Of a stretch of DNA of 64,000 nucleotides, positions 53,438 through 62,136 are shown piece after piece (position 1 is the first letter of the stretch; each line of letters opens with the position of its first letter). The position numbers and the translations under genes are program-made. The DNA lies in contig NC_008618.1 in NCBI RefSeq assembly GCF_000010425.1, positions 1,729,946 through 1,793,945 of the forward strand, given 5' to 3'. The stretch comes from Bifidobacterium adolescentis ATCC 15703 (GTDB lineage: Bacteria > Actinomycetota > Actinomycetes > Actinomycetales > Bifidobacteriaceae). A model generated the notes under the pieces. It did no database searches. It worked only from the letters and a program-made list of their open reading frames with translations, and was not told the origin of the DNA.

Positions 53438-55060
53438 TTATTTGGTTTCCAGCGGGATGCTTTCGATGGCGGCATGCTCGATCGGCAGCCCCTTGCGGAA
53501 GCGGTCGAAGAAGGCTTCGAAGCCGGCCACGTCGTTGGCGTCCGGCGCTTCCGTGGTGGAGGCCGCGTCGGCGAAGACGCGGGTGTCGAGGTAGTCGGCG
53601 AGCGGCTGGTCGGCGTGCCACAGATAGTCGGCGAGCACGGCCATGCCCCACGCTCCGCCTTCGGCGGCGGTGGCCATGACCTTGATCGGGGTGTCGAATG
53701 CGGCGGCGAGGATCTTCTGCGCGACCTTCGGCGTGGTGAAGATGCCACCGTGGCCGACGAGCGAGTCGACGGCGACGCCTTCGTCCTTGGTCATCACATC
53801 CATGCCGATCTTGACCGGCGAGAAGGCGCTGAACAGCTGGGTTCTCATGAAGTTGCCGAGGCTCATGCGCGCCTCCGGGCTGCGGGCGAACAGCGGTCGG
53901 CCTTCCGGCAGGCCAGCCAGGAATTCGCCGGAGCGGAACGGATAGTTGAGCAGACCACCGCAGTCGGCGTCGACATCGTCCGCGATCGCGGCGCGGAACA
54001 GCGTGCCGTACAGCGTGCCGGCATCGACCGGCTGGCCGATCGCGGCGGCGAACTGTCCGAACAGGCCGACCCAGGCGTTGAGATCGGAAGTGAAGTTGTT
54101 GGCGTGGCTCATGCCGGCCAGGTCGCCGGCTGGGGTGGTGACGAGGTCGACTTCCGGATGCAGGCGCGCCAGCTTGTGCTCGAGCACGACCATGGCGAAA
54201 ATCGAAGTGCCGGCGGAGACGTTGCCGGTGCGCACGCGCACGGAGTTGGTGGCGACCATGCCGGTGCCCGCGTCGCCTTCCGGCGGGGCGAGGACGACGC
54301 CCGGCTGAAGGGTGCCGGTCGGGTCGAGCAGTTTGGCGCCTTCGGCGGTGAGCGTGCCGGCCGGGGTGCCCGCCACGAGCGGACGGGGCAGCAGGTTCTC
54401 AAGCTTCCACGGCTGCGCGGCGACTTCCTCGATCGCGTCGAATCGCTTGATGAACTCGGTTTCGTAGGTATGGGTGGCCGGGTCGATGGGGAACATGCCG
54501 GAGGCGTCGCCCACGCCGAGCACCTTCTCGCCGGTGAGCTTCCAGTGCACGTAGCCGGCGAGTGTGGTGATGTAGTCCACCTTGGAGACGTGCTCCTCGT
54601 GGTTGAGCACTGCCTGGTAGAGGTGTGCCACGGACCAGCGTTCCGGAATGTTGTACTGGAACAGCTCGGAAAGCTTCTCGTGGGCTTCGTGGGTGTTGGT
54701 GTTCTGCCAGGTGCGGAACGGCACGAGCAGTTCGCCGGACTTGTCGAAGGCGAGGTAGCCGTGCATCATGGCGGAGAAGCCGATGTGCCCCACGTGGGTC
54801 AACCGTTCGCCATAGGCGGTTTCGACGTCGCCGGCCATGCGGGCGTATGCGGTCTGCAAACCCTTCCAGATTTCCTCCTGGGTGTAGCTCCACAGCCCGT
54901 CCTCGAGATGGCTGGCCCACTCATAGTCGCCCGCCGCGATGGTGTGGTAGGCGTCATCGATGAGCACCGCCTTGATGCGGGTGGAGCCGAACTCGATGCC
55001 CAGGCTCGTCTTGCCTGCGCGGATCTTCTCGGCGGTCACTGCGACCTGCTCTTGCGTCAT
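53438..55060 (-). CDS. araB: Ribulokinase (FGGY family)
   Basis: This sugar kinase has 540 residues and phosphorylates L-ribulose with ATP. The N-terminal FGGY domain starts SLGIEFGSTRIKAVLIDD (phosphate loop), followed by HIGFSAMMHGYLAFD. The C-terminal domain has GGIFTTPKVAQKILAAAF and EGGAWGMAVLADYLW. It is the shorter, non-Escherichia type of AraB; the araD-araA context makes ribulokinase more likely than xylulokinase. AAGGAG lies 11 bases ahead of ATG 55060. It is first in the operon, behind two operator-like sites. Confidence 0.9.
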   Translation of the reverse strand: MTQEQVAVTAEKIRAGKTSLGIEFGSTRIKAVLIDDAYHTIAAGDYEWASHLEDGLWSYTQEEIWKGLQTAYARMAGDVETAYGERLTHVGHIGFSAMMHGYLAFDKSGELLVPFRTWQNTNTHEAHEKLSELFQYNIPERWSVAHLYQAVLNHEEHVSKVDYITTLAGYVHWKLTGEKVLGVGDASGMFPIDPATHTYETEFIKRFDAIEEVAAQPWKLENLLPRPLVAGTPAGTLTAEGAKLLDPTGTLQPGVVLAPPEGDAGTGMVATNSVRVRTGNVSAGTSIFAMVVLEHKLARLHPEVDLVTTPAGDLAGMSHANNFTSDLNAWVGLFGQFAAAIGQPVDAGTLYGTLFRAAIADDVDADCGGLLNYPFRSGEFLAGLPEGRPLFARSPEARMSLGNFMRTQLFSAFSPVKIGMDVMTKDEGVAVDSLVGHGGIFTTPKVAQKILAAAFDTPIKVMATAAEGGAWGMAVLADYLWHADQPLADYLDTRVFADAASTTEAPDANDVAGFEAFFDRFRKGLPIEHAAIESIPLETK

Positions 55061-55113
55061 AGTTCACGAACTCCTTGCGTCCGAGCGCCTCGCAACCACT
55101 CTGTCAACTGAAT

Positions 55114-55138
55114 GTTAGCGCTCACTGTTAACGCTCAC
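55114..55138. promoter_or_regulatory. Two tandem LacI-type operator half-palindromes upstream of araB
   Basis: GTTAGCGCTCAC (55114-55125) and GTTAACGCTCAC (55127-55138) lie 13 bases apart, 54 bases before the araB start. Both are variants of the perfect palindrome GTTAGCGCTAAC found in front of the adjacent LacI gene (56403-56414). They are the likely binding sites of that regulator. Confidence 0.7.
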
Positions 55139-55224
55139 TATTGTAGGCAAAAACCCGTGACGCACCAAATCCGACGTGTCATCGGAGCAATGAATATATA
55201 AACAAATCGAGAAGAAGCAGCGCC

Positions 55225-56343
55225 TTAGCGACGGCGGACAGGACCCAGGGAGCTGCGGTTGACCATCTGCGCCGACACCAGTCCGACGCCATGCTGCGAT
55301 GATCCGAAGGAGTTCTCCTCCCCCGCGCCTAGCAGGTACAGCGTCTCGCGCATGGCGGCGACACCCAGCTGCTCAAAGCCGGGGCGGACCGTGGTCAGCG
55401 GCGGGAACATATTGTCCATGGCAGGCATGTCGTCGAAACCCACCAGGCTCACATCCTGCGGAATGCGCACGCCATGCTCATGCAGCGCGCGGGCCACACC
55501 CACGGCCTGGCTGTCGTTGGCGCAGACCATGCATGTCGGCAGATTGCCGCCGGTGCGGCCGATGTTGTCGAGGATGTGGTTCATCTTGCCGTACGCTTCA
55601 GAGGATTCCCAGGTCTCACACTGCACCGTCACGGAATTGACCGCATTGGCCGCGCATAGCTTGTTCCATGCCAGCAGGCGCGTCGCCGCGTCGCGCCACT
55701 CCTTGGGACCGGCGAAATACAGCACCGAACGGTGCCCGTATTCCACGACTAGATGCATCACGTCGGCCATCGCGGACCATTGGTCCATGCCGACGACGGA
55801 TACGCGGCGGCGGTCGGCGGACTTCATCAGCCGCAGGCCGTCCTGCACGTCGATGCCACCGTGCGTGGATGTGACGATCACACGAGGCTGCGCGATCCGC
55901 GTCCGGCATGCCGCGGAAAACATGACATCGGTGGGCGTGAGGAAGATGAACGCATCGACGTTCATCTCGTCGAAGGTGCGGCACAGGTCGTCGAATTCCT
56001 CCTGCGAGCACAGCGCCTCATGCACCATGCTCACCGTCACGAACAGGCCATGCTGGCGAGCCATCGTCTCAATCGCGGAAATCGTGGAAATCGGGCCATA
56101 GAAATGCTGGCCGCCGGCGATCAGGCCGATGGTGCGGGACCGGTGCGAGGCGAGCGCGCGGGCGGAGTTGCTGGGACGGTATCCGAGCTGGTCGATGGCC
56201 TTCTGCACCTTCTCGCGGGTGGCGTCGGAGACGTCCGGCGAATGGTTGATGACGCGCGAGACCGTCTGGTGGCTCACACCAGCCAGCTTCGCCACTTCGA
56301 ACATCGAAGGACGCTTATTGCCCGCATCGCGTTTGCCTGCCAT
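55225..56343 (-). CDS. LacI-family regulator of arabinose genes
   Basis: The 372-residue repressor starts at ATG 56343. The HTH is SMFEVAKLAGVSHQTVSRVINHSPDVSDATREKV (about residues 12-46), with the hinge ALASHRSRTIGLI. The effector domain contains CMVCANDSQAVGVARAL and VSLVGFDDMPAMDNMFPPLTTVRP. It is directly upstream of araBDA on the same strand. The same operator type occurs before its own gene and before araB, so it should be autoregulated. Bifidobacterial AraQ-type regulators fit this picture; that name is an inference. Confidence 0.9.
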   Translation of the reverse strand: MAGKRDAGNKRPSMFEVAKLAGVSHQTVSRVINHSPDVSDATREKVQKAIDQLGYRPSNSARALASHRSRTIGLIAGGQHFYGPISTISAIETMARQHGLFVTVSMVHEALCSQEEFDDLCRTFDEMNVDAFIFLTPTDVMFSAACRTRIAQPRVIVTSTHGGIDVQDGLRLMKSADRRRVSVVGMDQWSAMADVMHLVVEYGHRSVLYFAGPKEWRDAATRLLAWNKLCAANAVNSVTVQCETWESSEAYGKMNHILDNIGRTGGNLPTCMVCANDSQAVGVARALHEHGVRIPQDVSLVGFDDMPAMDNMFPPLTTVRPGFEQLGVAAMRETLYLLGAGEENSFGSSQHGVGLVSAQMVNRSSLGPVRRR

Positions 56344-56402
56344 GCCCCGTCGCCTTTCGCACACAACTGTTGGTACGTTCGCCTATTGTACACGCAACTT
56401 CA

Positions 56403-56414
56403 GTTAGCGCTAAC
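56403..56414. promoter_or_regulatory. Perfect LacI-type operator in front of the regulator gene
   Basis: GTTAGCGCTAAC is a perfect 12-bp palindrome with the central CG typical of LacI/GalR sites. It lies 60 bases upstream of the regulator start and matches the two sites before araB. Confidence 0.75.
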
Positions 56415-56453
56415 AACCCTCATGCTCCAAGGATGCGGCACACTGCGCGCAGG

Positions 56454-57881
56454 CTACCGCACGGCCGCCAAAGCACGCAGACGCGCCGCGAAGTTGGGCC
56501 AATCGGTGCGCATGGCGGTCAGCAGCTTGCGGTTGGGCACGTCATCGACCGGCACCCATTCAATCTCCATGCTTTCGTCGTCGTTGGCCTTGGGTTCGAT
56601 GCGGTGCCCCGGCTTTTCGAAGGCGAACACCGTGGTATACGACCATGGGCCGTGGTCCTCGCAGTACGATCCGACCACGTCGATGTCCTCCGGCGTGATG
56701 TTGGCTTCCTCGTACGATTCACGCAACGCGCCCTCGATCGGGCTTTCGCCGTCGGCGGTGGCACCGCCGGGAATGCCCCACGTGCCGCCTTCCGCGCTCC
56801 ATACCGCGCGGTGCTGCATGACGACGTGCGTCACCTCACCGGTCGTCTCGCTGCGGCGGGCCAAGAGCACGCCGGACGCGCCGTTCGTACCCCAATGCTT
56901 GCGACCGCAGGCGCAATCGACCCAGCCGTCTCCCGGCTGGTGCACGTTCTCCTTGGGCGGCAGCGGCTTCGCGGCACCCGTTTTCGCATCATATTCGGCG
57001 TCCGGCGCAAGGTCGGAGCGGGTGACGTTCCACAGGTCGGTCCATTCGACGCCCAATTGCGCCGCCAGACGGCGCGCCAACGGCAGGCTCAGGCCGATGA
57101 TGCCGTGCGGATCGCCTTCGATCGAGTCGATGAACGCGCCGCCGAAACCTTCCAAAGTGAACGATCCGGCCACTTCCAGCGGCTCGCCGGTGGCGATGTA
57201 GCGTTCGATATCCAGGTCGGAATATTCGCAGAAGTGCAGGGTCGCTTTGCTGGCGCCGCGCACCATGCGGCCCGACGCGAAGTCGATGAGGCAATGGCCG
57301 GTCCACAGCTCGCCGGTGGCACCGCGCATGGCACGCAGCCGTTCGCGCGCTACCTCTTCGCTATGCGGCTTGCCGTAGCATTCGCCGTCCAGCAGGAACA
57401 TGGAATCGCAGCCGAGAATCAGCGGGCCGGCCTTCGAACGGGTCAGGCTTGGACGGCCATCCACGAAATCGGCGATCGGCTCGGCGACGGTGGGAATGGC
57501 GATGCCGGAGAAATCGCGGGTCTTCGTCTCGTCGGCGGACTGCGCGCTGTCCGTGCGTGCGGCTGTGCCCGCCGAGGATGCGTCGCGATCGTCTGCTGCC
57601 CGGAGCGGGAAGCCGACCACGCGCTCCCCGCGCGCGTGCGCCGCGGTATCGGCGATGTTGCGATACGCCTGGTGCACGGCCTCGGCCTTCGCCGTGGCGA
57701 GAATCATCACACGCTGTTCGACGCTCAGGTCGTTCACGGTGACGCCAAGCGCGGCCGCCTCGCGTTCAAGCGCGGCAGGCTCGTCGACGTGCGAGACACG
57801 GATGGTCGGGCAGATGCCGGCGGAGAACAGCACGTCACGGCGTGGACGGGACTGGGAGGCGAGAATCAGCGGGATGCTCAT
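56454..57881 (-). CDS. Maf nucleotide pyrophosphatase fused to a Nudix hydrolase
   Basis: The 475-residue protein has two house-cleaning domains. Residues 1-~280 are Maf-like: LILASQSRPRRDVL, LILGCDSMFLLDGE and the late GGAFIDSIEGDPHGIIGLSLP. A variable insert (about 75-130) splits this domain. Residues ~325-475 form a Nudix domain with the box GGATADGESPIEGALRESYEEANI (catalytic Glu residues present). CACGRKHWGTNG between them looks like a small linker knuckle. Both domains hydrolyse non-canonical or damaged nucleotides. ATG 57881 overlaps the thrB stop (ATGA), with AGGTGG ahead, so it is coupled to thrB. Confidence 0.9.
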   Translation of the reverse strand: MSIPLILASQSRPRRDVLFSAGICPTIRVSHVDEPAALEREAAALGVTVNDLSVEQRVMILATAKAEAVHQAYRNIADTAAHARGERVVGFPLRAADDRDASSAGTAARTDSAQSADETKTRDFSGIAIPTVAEPIADFVDGRPSLTRSKAGPLILGCDSMFLLDGECYGKPHSEEVARERLRAMRGATGELWTGHCLIDFASGRMVRGASKATLHFCEYSDLDIERYIATGEPLEVAGSFTLEGFGGAFIDSIEGDPHGIIGLSLPLARRLAAQLGVEWTDLWNVTRSDLAPDAEYDAKTGAAKPLPPKENVHQPGDGWVDCACGRKHWGTNGASGVLLARRSETTGEVTHVVMQHRAVWSAEGGTWGIPGGATADGESPIEGALRESYEEANITPEDIDVVGSYCEDHGPWSYTTVFAFEKPGHRIEPKANDDESMEIEWVPVDDVPNRKLLTAMRTDWPNFAARLRALAAVR

Positions 57882-58882
57882 GCGCGTTCCACCTGCACAC
57901 CCTTGGTGTCGACCGCGAGATGCAGCACACGCCAATGGCCGGATGCCAGCTCTTCGGCGGCGATCTGTTCAAGCTCCTCGTGGGCGTCGCCATGGTGCAG
58001 CACAAGCACGCATGGGCCAGCGCCGGACACGGTGGAGGCGAAGCCGTGGGAGCGCATCTTCTCGATCAGCGCCCAAGACGGCTCCATCAGCGAGGCGCGG
58101 TACGGCTGATGCAGGCGGTCCTGCGTGGCCGCGAACAGCAGTGCGTTGGCGTTCTGACGCGAGCCGGAGGCCAGCATCGCGGGGTTCATGGCGGCCGGCA
58201 GCAGGCTCACACGGGAGACGTTGTGCACGGCGTCCTTGAACGGAATCTCAGTCGGCAACGCCTGACGGGCCTTTTCGGTGGACAGCTCGTAGTCCGGCAC
58301 GAACACGGCCGCGGTCAGATCGTCCGCCACACGGTAATTGATGGTGTGGAAGCCGTTGTGCATCGGCTCGCCGCCTGGAATCGGCACGGATCCGACACCT
58401 TCCGCGGTCTCCATGTCCCAAGACATGGTCAGGCCGCCGTACACGGCCGGGGCCACGTTGTCCGGATGGCCTTCGATGGCGGCGGCCAGCTCGAACACGG
58501 CGTCGCGATTGAGGTCGTCGTCCTGCGCGAAGGCGGCCGCGGCGGCGATGCCGGCGACGATGGCCTCGGCGGAGGAGCCCATGCCTCGCGCCTGAGGGAT
58601 GTTGTTGTGCGCCTGCAGGATGAATCCGACGCGTCCCAGACCGAAGGTCTGGCATGCGCGGCGGAACGTGGAGACCACCAGGTGCGTCTCGTCACGAGGC
58701 AAGGTGTCCTCGCCCTCGCCTTCGATCATCACCTGCGCCGCGGTGTTCACCGGGTCGGCGCTCAGCGTGAATTCAAGCTCGTCATGGTAATCCAAAGCCA
58801 AACCGACCGTATCGAAACCGGAGCCAAGATTGGCGCTGGTGGCCGGAACCTTCACACGCACCTTGCGGGTAACTGGAGTCAT
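57878..58882 (-). CDS. thrB: Homoserine kinase
   Basis: ThrB phosphorylates homoserine on the way to threonine. This 334-residue GHMP kinase has VKVPATSANLGSGFDTVGLAL at the N-terminus, the ATP loop PQARGMGSSAEAIVAGIA, and the C-terminal SGAGPCVLVL. AAGGA lies before ATG 58882. It follows hom by 171 bases, a gap occupied by a large hairpin, and overlaps the Maf-Nudix gene. Confidence 0.95.
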   Translation of the reverse strand: MTPVTRKVRVKVPATSANLGSGFDTVGLALDYHDELEFTLSADPVNTAAQVMIEGEGEDTLPRDETHLVVSTFRRACQTFGLGRVGFILQAHNNIPQARGMGSSAEAIVAGIAAAAAFAQDDDLNRDAVFELAAAIEGHPDNVAPAVYGGLTMSWDMETAEGVGSVPIPGGEPMHNGFHTINYRVADDLTAAVFVPDYELSTEKARQALPTEIPFKDAVHNVSRVSLLPAAMNPAMLASGSRQNANALLFAATQDRLHQPYRASLMEPSWALIEKMRSHGFASTVSGAGPCVLVLHHGDAHEELEQIAAEELASGHWRVLHLAVDTKGVQVERA

Positions 58883-58981
58883 CTCTCGTCGTCCTTCGTC
58901 ACATCTTCATTACAAATCAAGCACCGTATACCGTGGCAGTGCCAGAGTCAAATTTCAGGGGGAACCGCACCCGTGCATCGT

Positions 58982-59042
58982 ATTCGGGCCCATGACGGCG
59001 GCTTGGCATGGCTTGCATGCCAATCGCATCATGGGCCCGAAT
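58982..59042. terminator. Nested hairpin between hom and thrB
   Basis: ATTCGGGCCCATGA (58982-58995) pairs perfectly with TCATGGGCCCGAAT (59029-59042); inside, TTGGCATG (59003-59010) pairs with CATGCCAA (59016-59023). It starts 12 bases after the hom stop. There is no T-run on the minus strand, so it may be a partial terminator, attenuator or mRNA-stability element that sets the hom to thrB ratio. Confidence 0.55.
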
Positions 59043-59053
59043 CGCATCCGATA

Positions 59054-60370
59054 TCAGTTCAGCACGCGCAGGATCGACGGCTCTCCGCACACGCAATCCA
59101 GCTCGCACACGTCCTTGACGGTTTCGCGCAGAGTGAGCTCATCGGTCATGTGGGTGACCAGACGCAGCTGCTGCAGCTCGCCGTCATAGCCCGGATCCTT
59201 CAGCGTCGGCTTCAGATCCTGGTTCACGCCGTTGATGGACACGCCATGGTCGGCGAACTTGGCTGCAATCGCGGCGAGCACGCCCGGATTGTCGTGAATC
59301 ACGAAACGGACCGCGAACTCGGCCTTGGAAGCCTCGATCGGAGCCTTCTTCAGATCCTTGTACAGCGGGATGGACGGACCGGTGCAGCCCTGTGCGATAT
59401 GGCGGGCTTCGGTGACCACGTCGCCGACGACCGCGGAAGCGGTCGGAGCGCCGCCGGCGCCGCGGCCGTAGAACATGAGGTCGTCCGCAGCTTCGGCCTT
59501 GACGAACACGGCGTTGAAGGAACCGTGCACGGAGGCCAGCGGATGGGTGTTGGAGATCAGTGCCGGGTAGACGCGCGCGGACACGCCGGCATCGGTGTTC
59601 TCCACGACGGCGAGCAGCTTGATCACCTTGTTTTCCGCGGTGGCGGCGGCGATGTCGTCGGCGGTGATCTTGGTGATGCCTTCGACGGAGACGTCGTCGA
59701 TGGTGACGGAGGTGTGGAAGCCGAGGGTGGCCATGATGGCGGCCTTGTTGGCCGCGTCGTAACCCTCGATGTCGCCGGTCGGATCGGCTTCGGCGTAACC
59801 CTTGGCCTGCGCGTCCTTGAGCACGTCACCGAAGTCGAGGCCCTTGGTGGTCATCTCGTCGAGGATGTAGTTGGTGGTGCCGTTGACGATGCCGAGCATG
59901 CTCGTCACCTTGTCTCCGACGAGGGATTCGCGCAGCGGCTTGAGGAACGGGATGGCGCCGCCCACGGAGGCTTCGAAGTAGATGTCGACGCCCTTGGCTT
60001 CGGCGGCCGCGTAGATCTCCGGACCATACTTGGCCAGCAGCGCCTTGTTGGCGGTGACCACGGAAGCGCCGGATTCGATGGCGGCGAGCACGAACTTGCG
60101 TGCCACGCCGGTGCCGCCGATCAGCTCGATGACGATGTCGGAATTGGTGGCCACGCTCATGGTGTCGGTGGTCACGATGGCCTTGTCGATCCACGGGAAC
60201 GGATCGGTTTCCGCCGGGTCAAGGCAGGCGACGCCGGTCAGCTCGATCGGTCGTCCGATACGTGCGGCAAGCTCGTCCTTCTGCTCGACCAGCAGGCGTG
60301 CGGTCTGGGAACCAACGGTACCTGCGCCCAGCAATCCAACGCGAATCGGCGCAACATCTTCCTGTGCCAA
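59054..60370 (-). CDS. hom: Homoserine dehydrogenase
   Basis: The enzyme reduces aspartate semialdehyde to homoserine. The start is TTG 60370 (MAQEDVAPIRVG): AAGGGAGG lies five bases ahead and the Rossmann motif GLLGAGTVGSQTARLL follows at once; longer frames upstream have no support. The 438 residues comprise the NAD(P) domain, the catalytic domain (MLGIVNGTTNYILDEMTT, YAEADPTGDIEGYDAANKAAI with its catalytic Lys) and a C-terminal ACT domain from about 355 for threonine feedback (AEFAVRFVIHDNPGVLAAIA). It is the first gene of hom-thrB-maf. Confidence 0.96.
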   Translation of the reverse strand: MAQEDVAPIRVGLLGAGTVGSQTARLLVEQKDELAARIGRPIELTGVACLDPAETDPFPWIDKAIVTTDTMSVATNSDIVIELIGGTGVARKFVLAAIESGASVVTANKALLAKYGPEIYAAAEAKGVDIYFEASVGGAIPFLKPLRESLVGDKVTSMLGIVNGTTNYILDEMTTKGLDFGDVLKDAQAKGYAEADPTGDIEGYDAANKAAIMATLGFHTSVTIDDVSVEGITKITADDIAAATAENKVIKLLAVVENTDAGVSARVYPALISNTHPLASVHGSFNAVFVKAEAADDLMFYGRGAGGAPTASAVVGDVVTEARHIAQGCTGPSIPLYKDLKKAPIEASKAEFAVRFVIHDNPGVLAAIAAKFADHGVSINGVNQDLKPTLKDPGYDGELQQLRLVTHMTDELTLRETVKDVCELDCVCGEPSILRVLN

Positions 60371-60449
60371 GGCATCCTCCCTTGAATGTGAAGTATTGGT
60401 GTGACCTTGCTTATTGTACGGTCTCAATATGACGTAAGGCCGCGGAATA

Positions 60450-60507
60450 TCAAGAAAATGGACGGTTTCCGAAGCTTTCCCCGCAAGGAAGCCCGAAAAC
60501 CGTCCAT
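60450..60507 (-). terminator. Intrinsic terminator of argS-lysA
   Basis: ATGGACGGTTTCCGAAGCTTTCC (60458-60480; 23 bases, given for position) pairs with the segment 60487-60507 with small mismatches. On the minus strand TTTTCTT follows. It begins 22 bases after the lysA stop and separates this operon from hom. Confidence 0.75.
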
Positions 60508-60528
60508 ACCGTGAGACGCAATCGTGGA

Positions 60529-62103
60529 CTATTCGCTGACGTCCCAGCTCAGCAGATCGTCGATCGTCTGCCGGCGGATCATGACGTGTGCGCCGGCCTC
60601 GCCGACGCCGACCACGGCGGGAATCAGCGCCTGGTTGTAGTTGCTGGCCATCGTGCGGCCGTATGCGCCGGTGACCGGCACCGCGAGGATGTCGCCACGC
60701 TTGATGTCGGCGGGCAGCCGCACCTCGTTGACGACGATATCTCCCGATTCGCAGTGCATGCCGACCACGCGGCACAGCTTGGTCTGCTCGCTTCCCTTGC
60801 GGTTGGCCAGACGCGCGGTGTAGTCGGAGCCGTACAGCGCCGGACGAATGTTGTCGCTCATGCCGCCATCCACGGACACGTACACACGTTCCGTCACCGG
60901 ATTGCCTGACTTGTCTTTCGCCTCGCCGGAAAGCTCGACCGGCTTGACGGTGCCCACGCGGTACAGCGTGACGCCGGTGGGGGCCACCGTCCAGCGGCCT
61001 GGCTCGAAGGAGATGACCGGGGACGGCATGCCGAGCGCGCGGTTCACGGTGCTGACCGCGTCGGCGAGCCTGCCGAGCTCCACGTCGATGTCCATGGAAT
61101 CCTCGCCGTCGGTGTAGGCCACGGAATAACCGCCGCCCAGATCGACCTCCGGCAGGGTGTACGCATCGGTGGCGTAGAAGGTCTTGCGCAGCAGCATCAT
61201 GCGCTTGGCCGCCTGGATGAAGGCGTCCGCGTCATGGATGTTGGAGCCGATGTGCGAGTGCACGCCGACCAGTTCGAGCACGTCCTGACGGCGGTAGATG
61301 TCCTTGAGCACGGCGAGCGCCGGTCCGTCGGCCACCATGGTCATGGCTTCGGCGAGCTTGCGGTCGCCTTCGGAGACCTTCTCGTGGCTCAAATCGTACG
61401 GGTATTTGATGTCGTACTGCAGCTCGCGTTGCGCATGGACTTCGGAGGCGTGTTCGCCAAGTCGTGCATTCGAGCCGGCGGGCGTCACGTCGGTGAGGTC
61501 GTCGAGCACGCCGAGTTTGCCCGCGTCGGCTCCGGCGGGCAGCAGGGCCACGCCGAATTTCTGGTCCTCGTGCGCGGTGGACACGAATTCGTGGCCACCC
61601 GCGTGGATGCCGGACGTGACTCGCAGCATGACGCGTGCGCGCTTGCCGAGACGCTTGGCGATGGTGGCGATACGCTCCGGCTCGCCCGGCTCGTCCACGA
61701 CGATCTTGTTGAAGCCCTGTTCGATGGCCAGCTCGATTTCCGCATCGGACTTGTTGTTGCCGTGCAGCACGAGGCGGCGGCCTGGGACGCCCGCGGCGAG
61801 CGCGATGCGCATCTCACCCATGGTGCAGGTGTCGATGAGCATGCCGGATTCGGTGACGATGCGGCAGATTTCCTTGCTCAGCAGCGCTTTGCCGGCGAAG
61901 CTGACGTGGGTGACGGTGTTGTTGAACGCGTGGGACGCGGCATGCACGAATTTCGTGGCGCGGGCGCGCACGTCATCGGTGTCGATGACGTAGAGCGGCG
62001 AACCGAATTCGTCGAGCAGGCTTGCGGCGGTACGACCGTGGAAGGTGATCTCGCCTTCGTCGTTCACGGCCGAGCCGGCCGGCCAGATTGGGCTTACAGG
62101 CAT
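60529..62103 (-). CDS. lysA: Diaminopimelate decarboxylase
   Basis: LysA makes L-lysine from meso-diaminopimelate with PLP. The 524-residue protein belongs to the fold III decarboxylases: SPLYVIDTDDVRARA, the PLP lysine region HVSFAGKALLSKE, LVGVHSHIGSNIHD, the phosphate site FEPGRWTVAPTG, the active-site Cys in VGMHCESGD, and GAYGRTMASNYN. An insert at about 195-245 makes it longer than most. It lies 33 bases behind argS, a pairing seen in other Actinobacteria. Confidence 0.96.
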   Translation of the reverse strand: MPVSPIWPAGSAVNDEGEITFHGRTAASLLDEFGSPLYVIDTDDVRARATKFVHAASHAFNNTVTHVSFAGKALLSKEICRIVTESGMLIDTCTMGEMRIALAAGVPGRRLVLHGNNKSDAEIELAIEQGFNKIVVDEPGEPERIATIAKRLGKRARVMLRVTSGIHAGGHEFVSTAHEDQKFGVALLPAGADAGKLGVLDDLTDVTPAGSNARLGEHASEVHAQRELQYDIKYPYDLSHEKVSEGDRKLAEAMTMVADGPALAVLKDIYRRQDVLELVGVHSHIGSNIHDADAFIQAAKRMMLLRKTFYATDAYTLPEVDLGGGYSVAYTDGEDSMDIDVELGRLADAVSTVNRALGMPSPVISFEPGRWTVAPTGVTLYRVGTVKPVELSGEAKDKSGNPVTERVYVSVDGGMSDNIRPALYGSDYTARLANRKGSEQTKLCRVVGMHCESGDIVVNEVRLPADIKRGDILAVPVTGAYGRTMASNYNQALIPAVVGVGEAGAHVMIRRQTIDDLLSWDVSE

Positions 62104-62136
62104 GGTTTGCGTATCTCCCTTTTTCGTGGATTCGCT

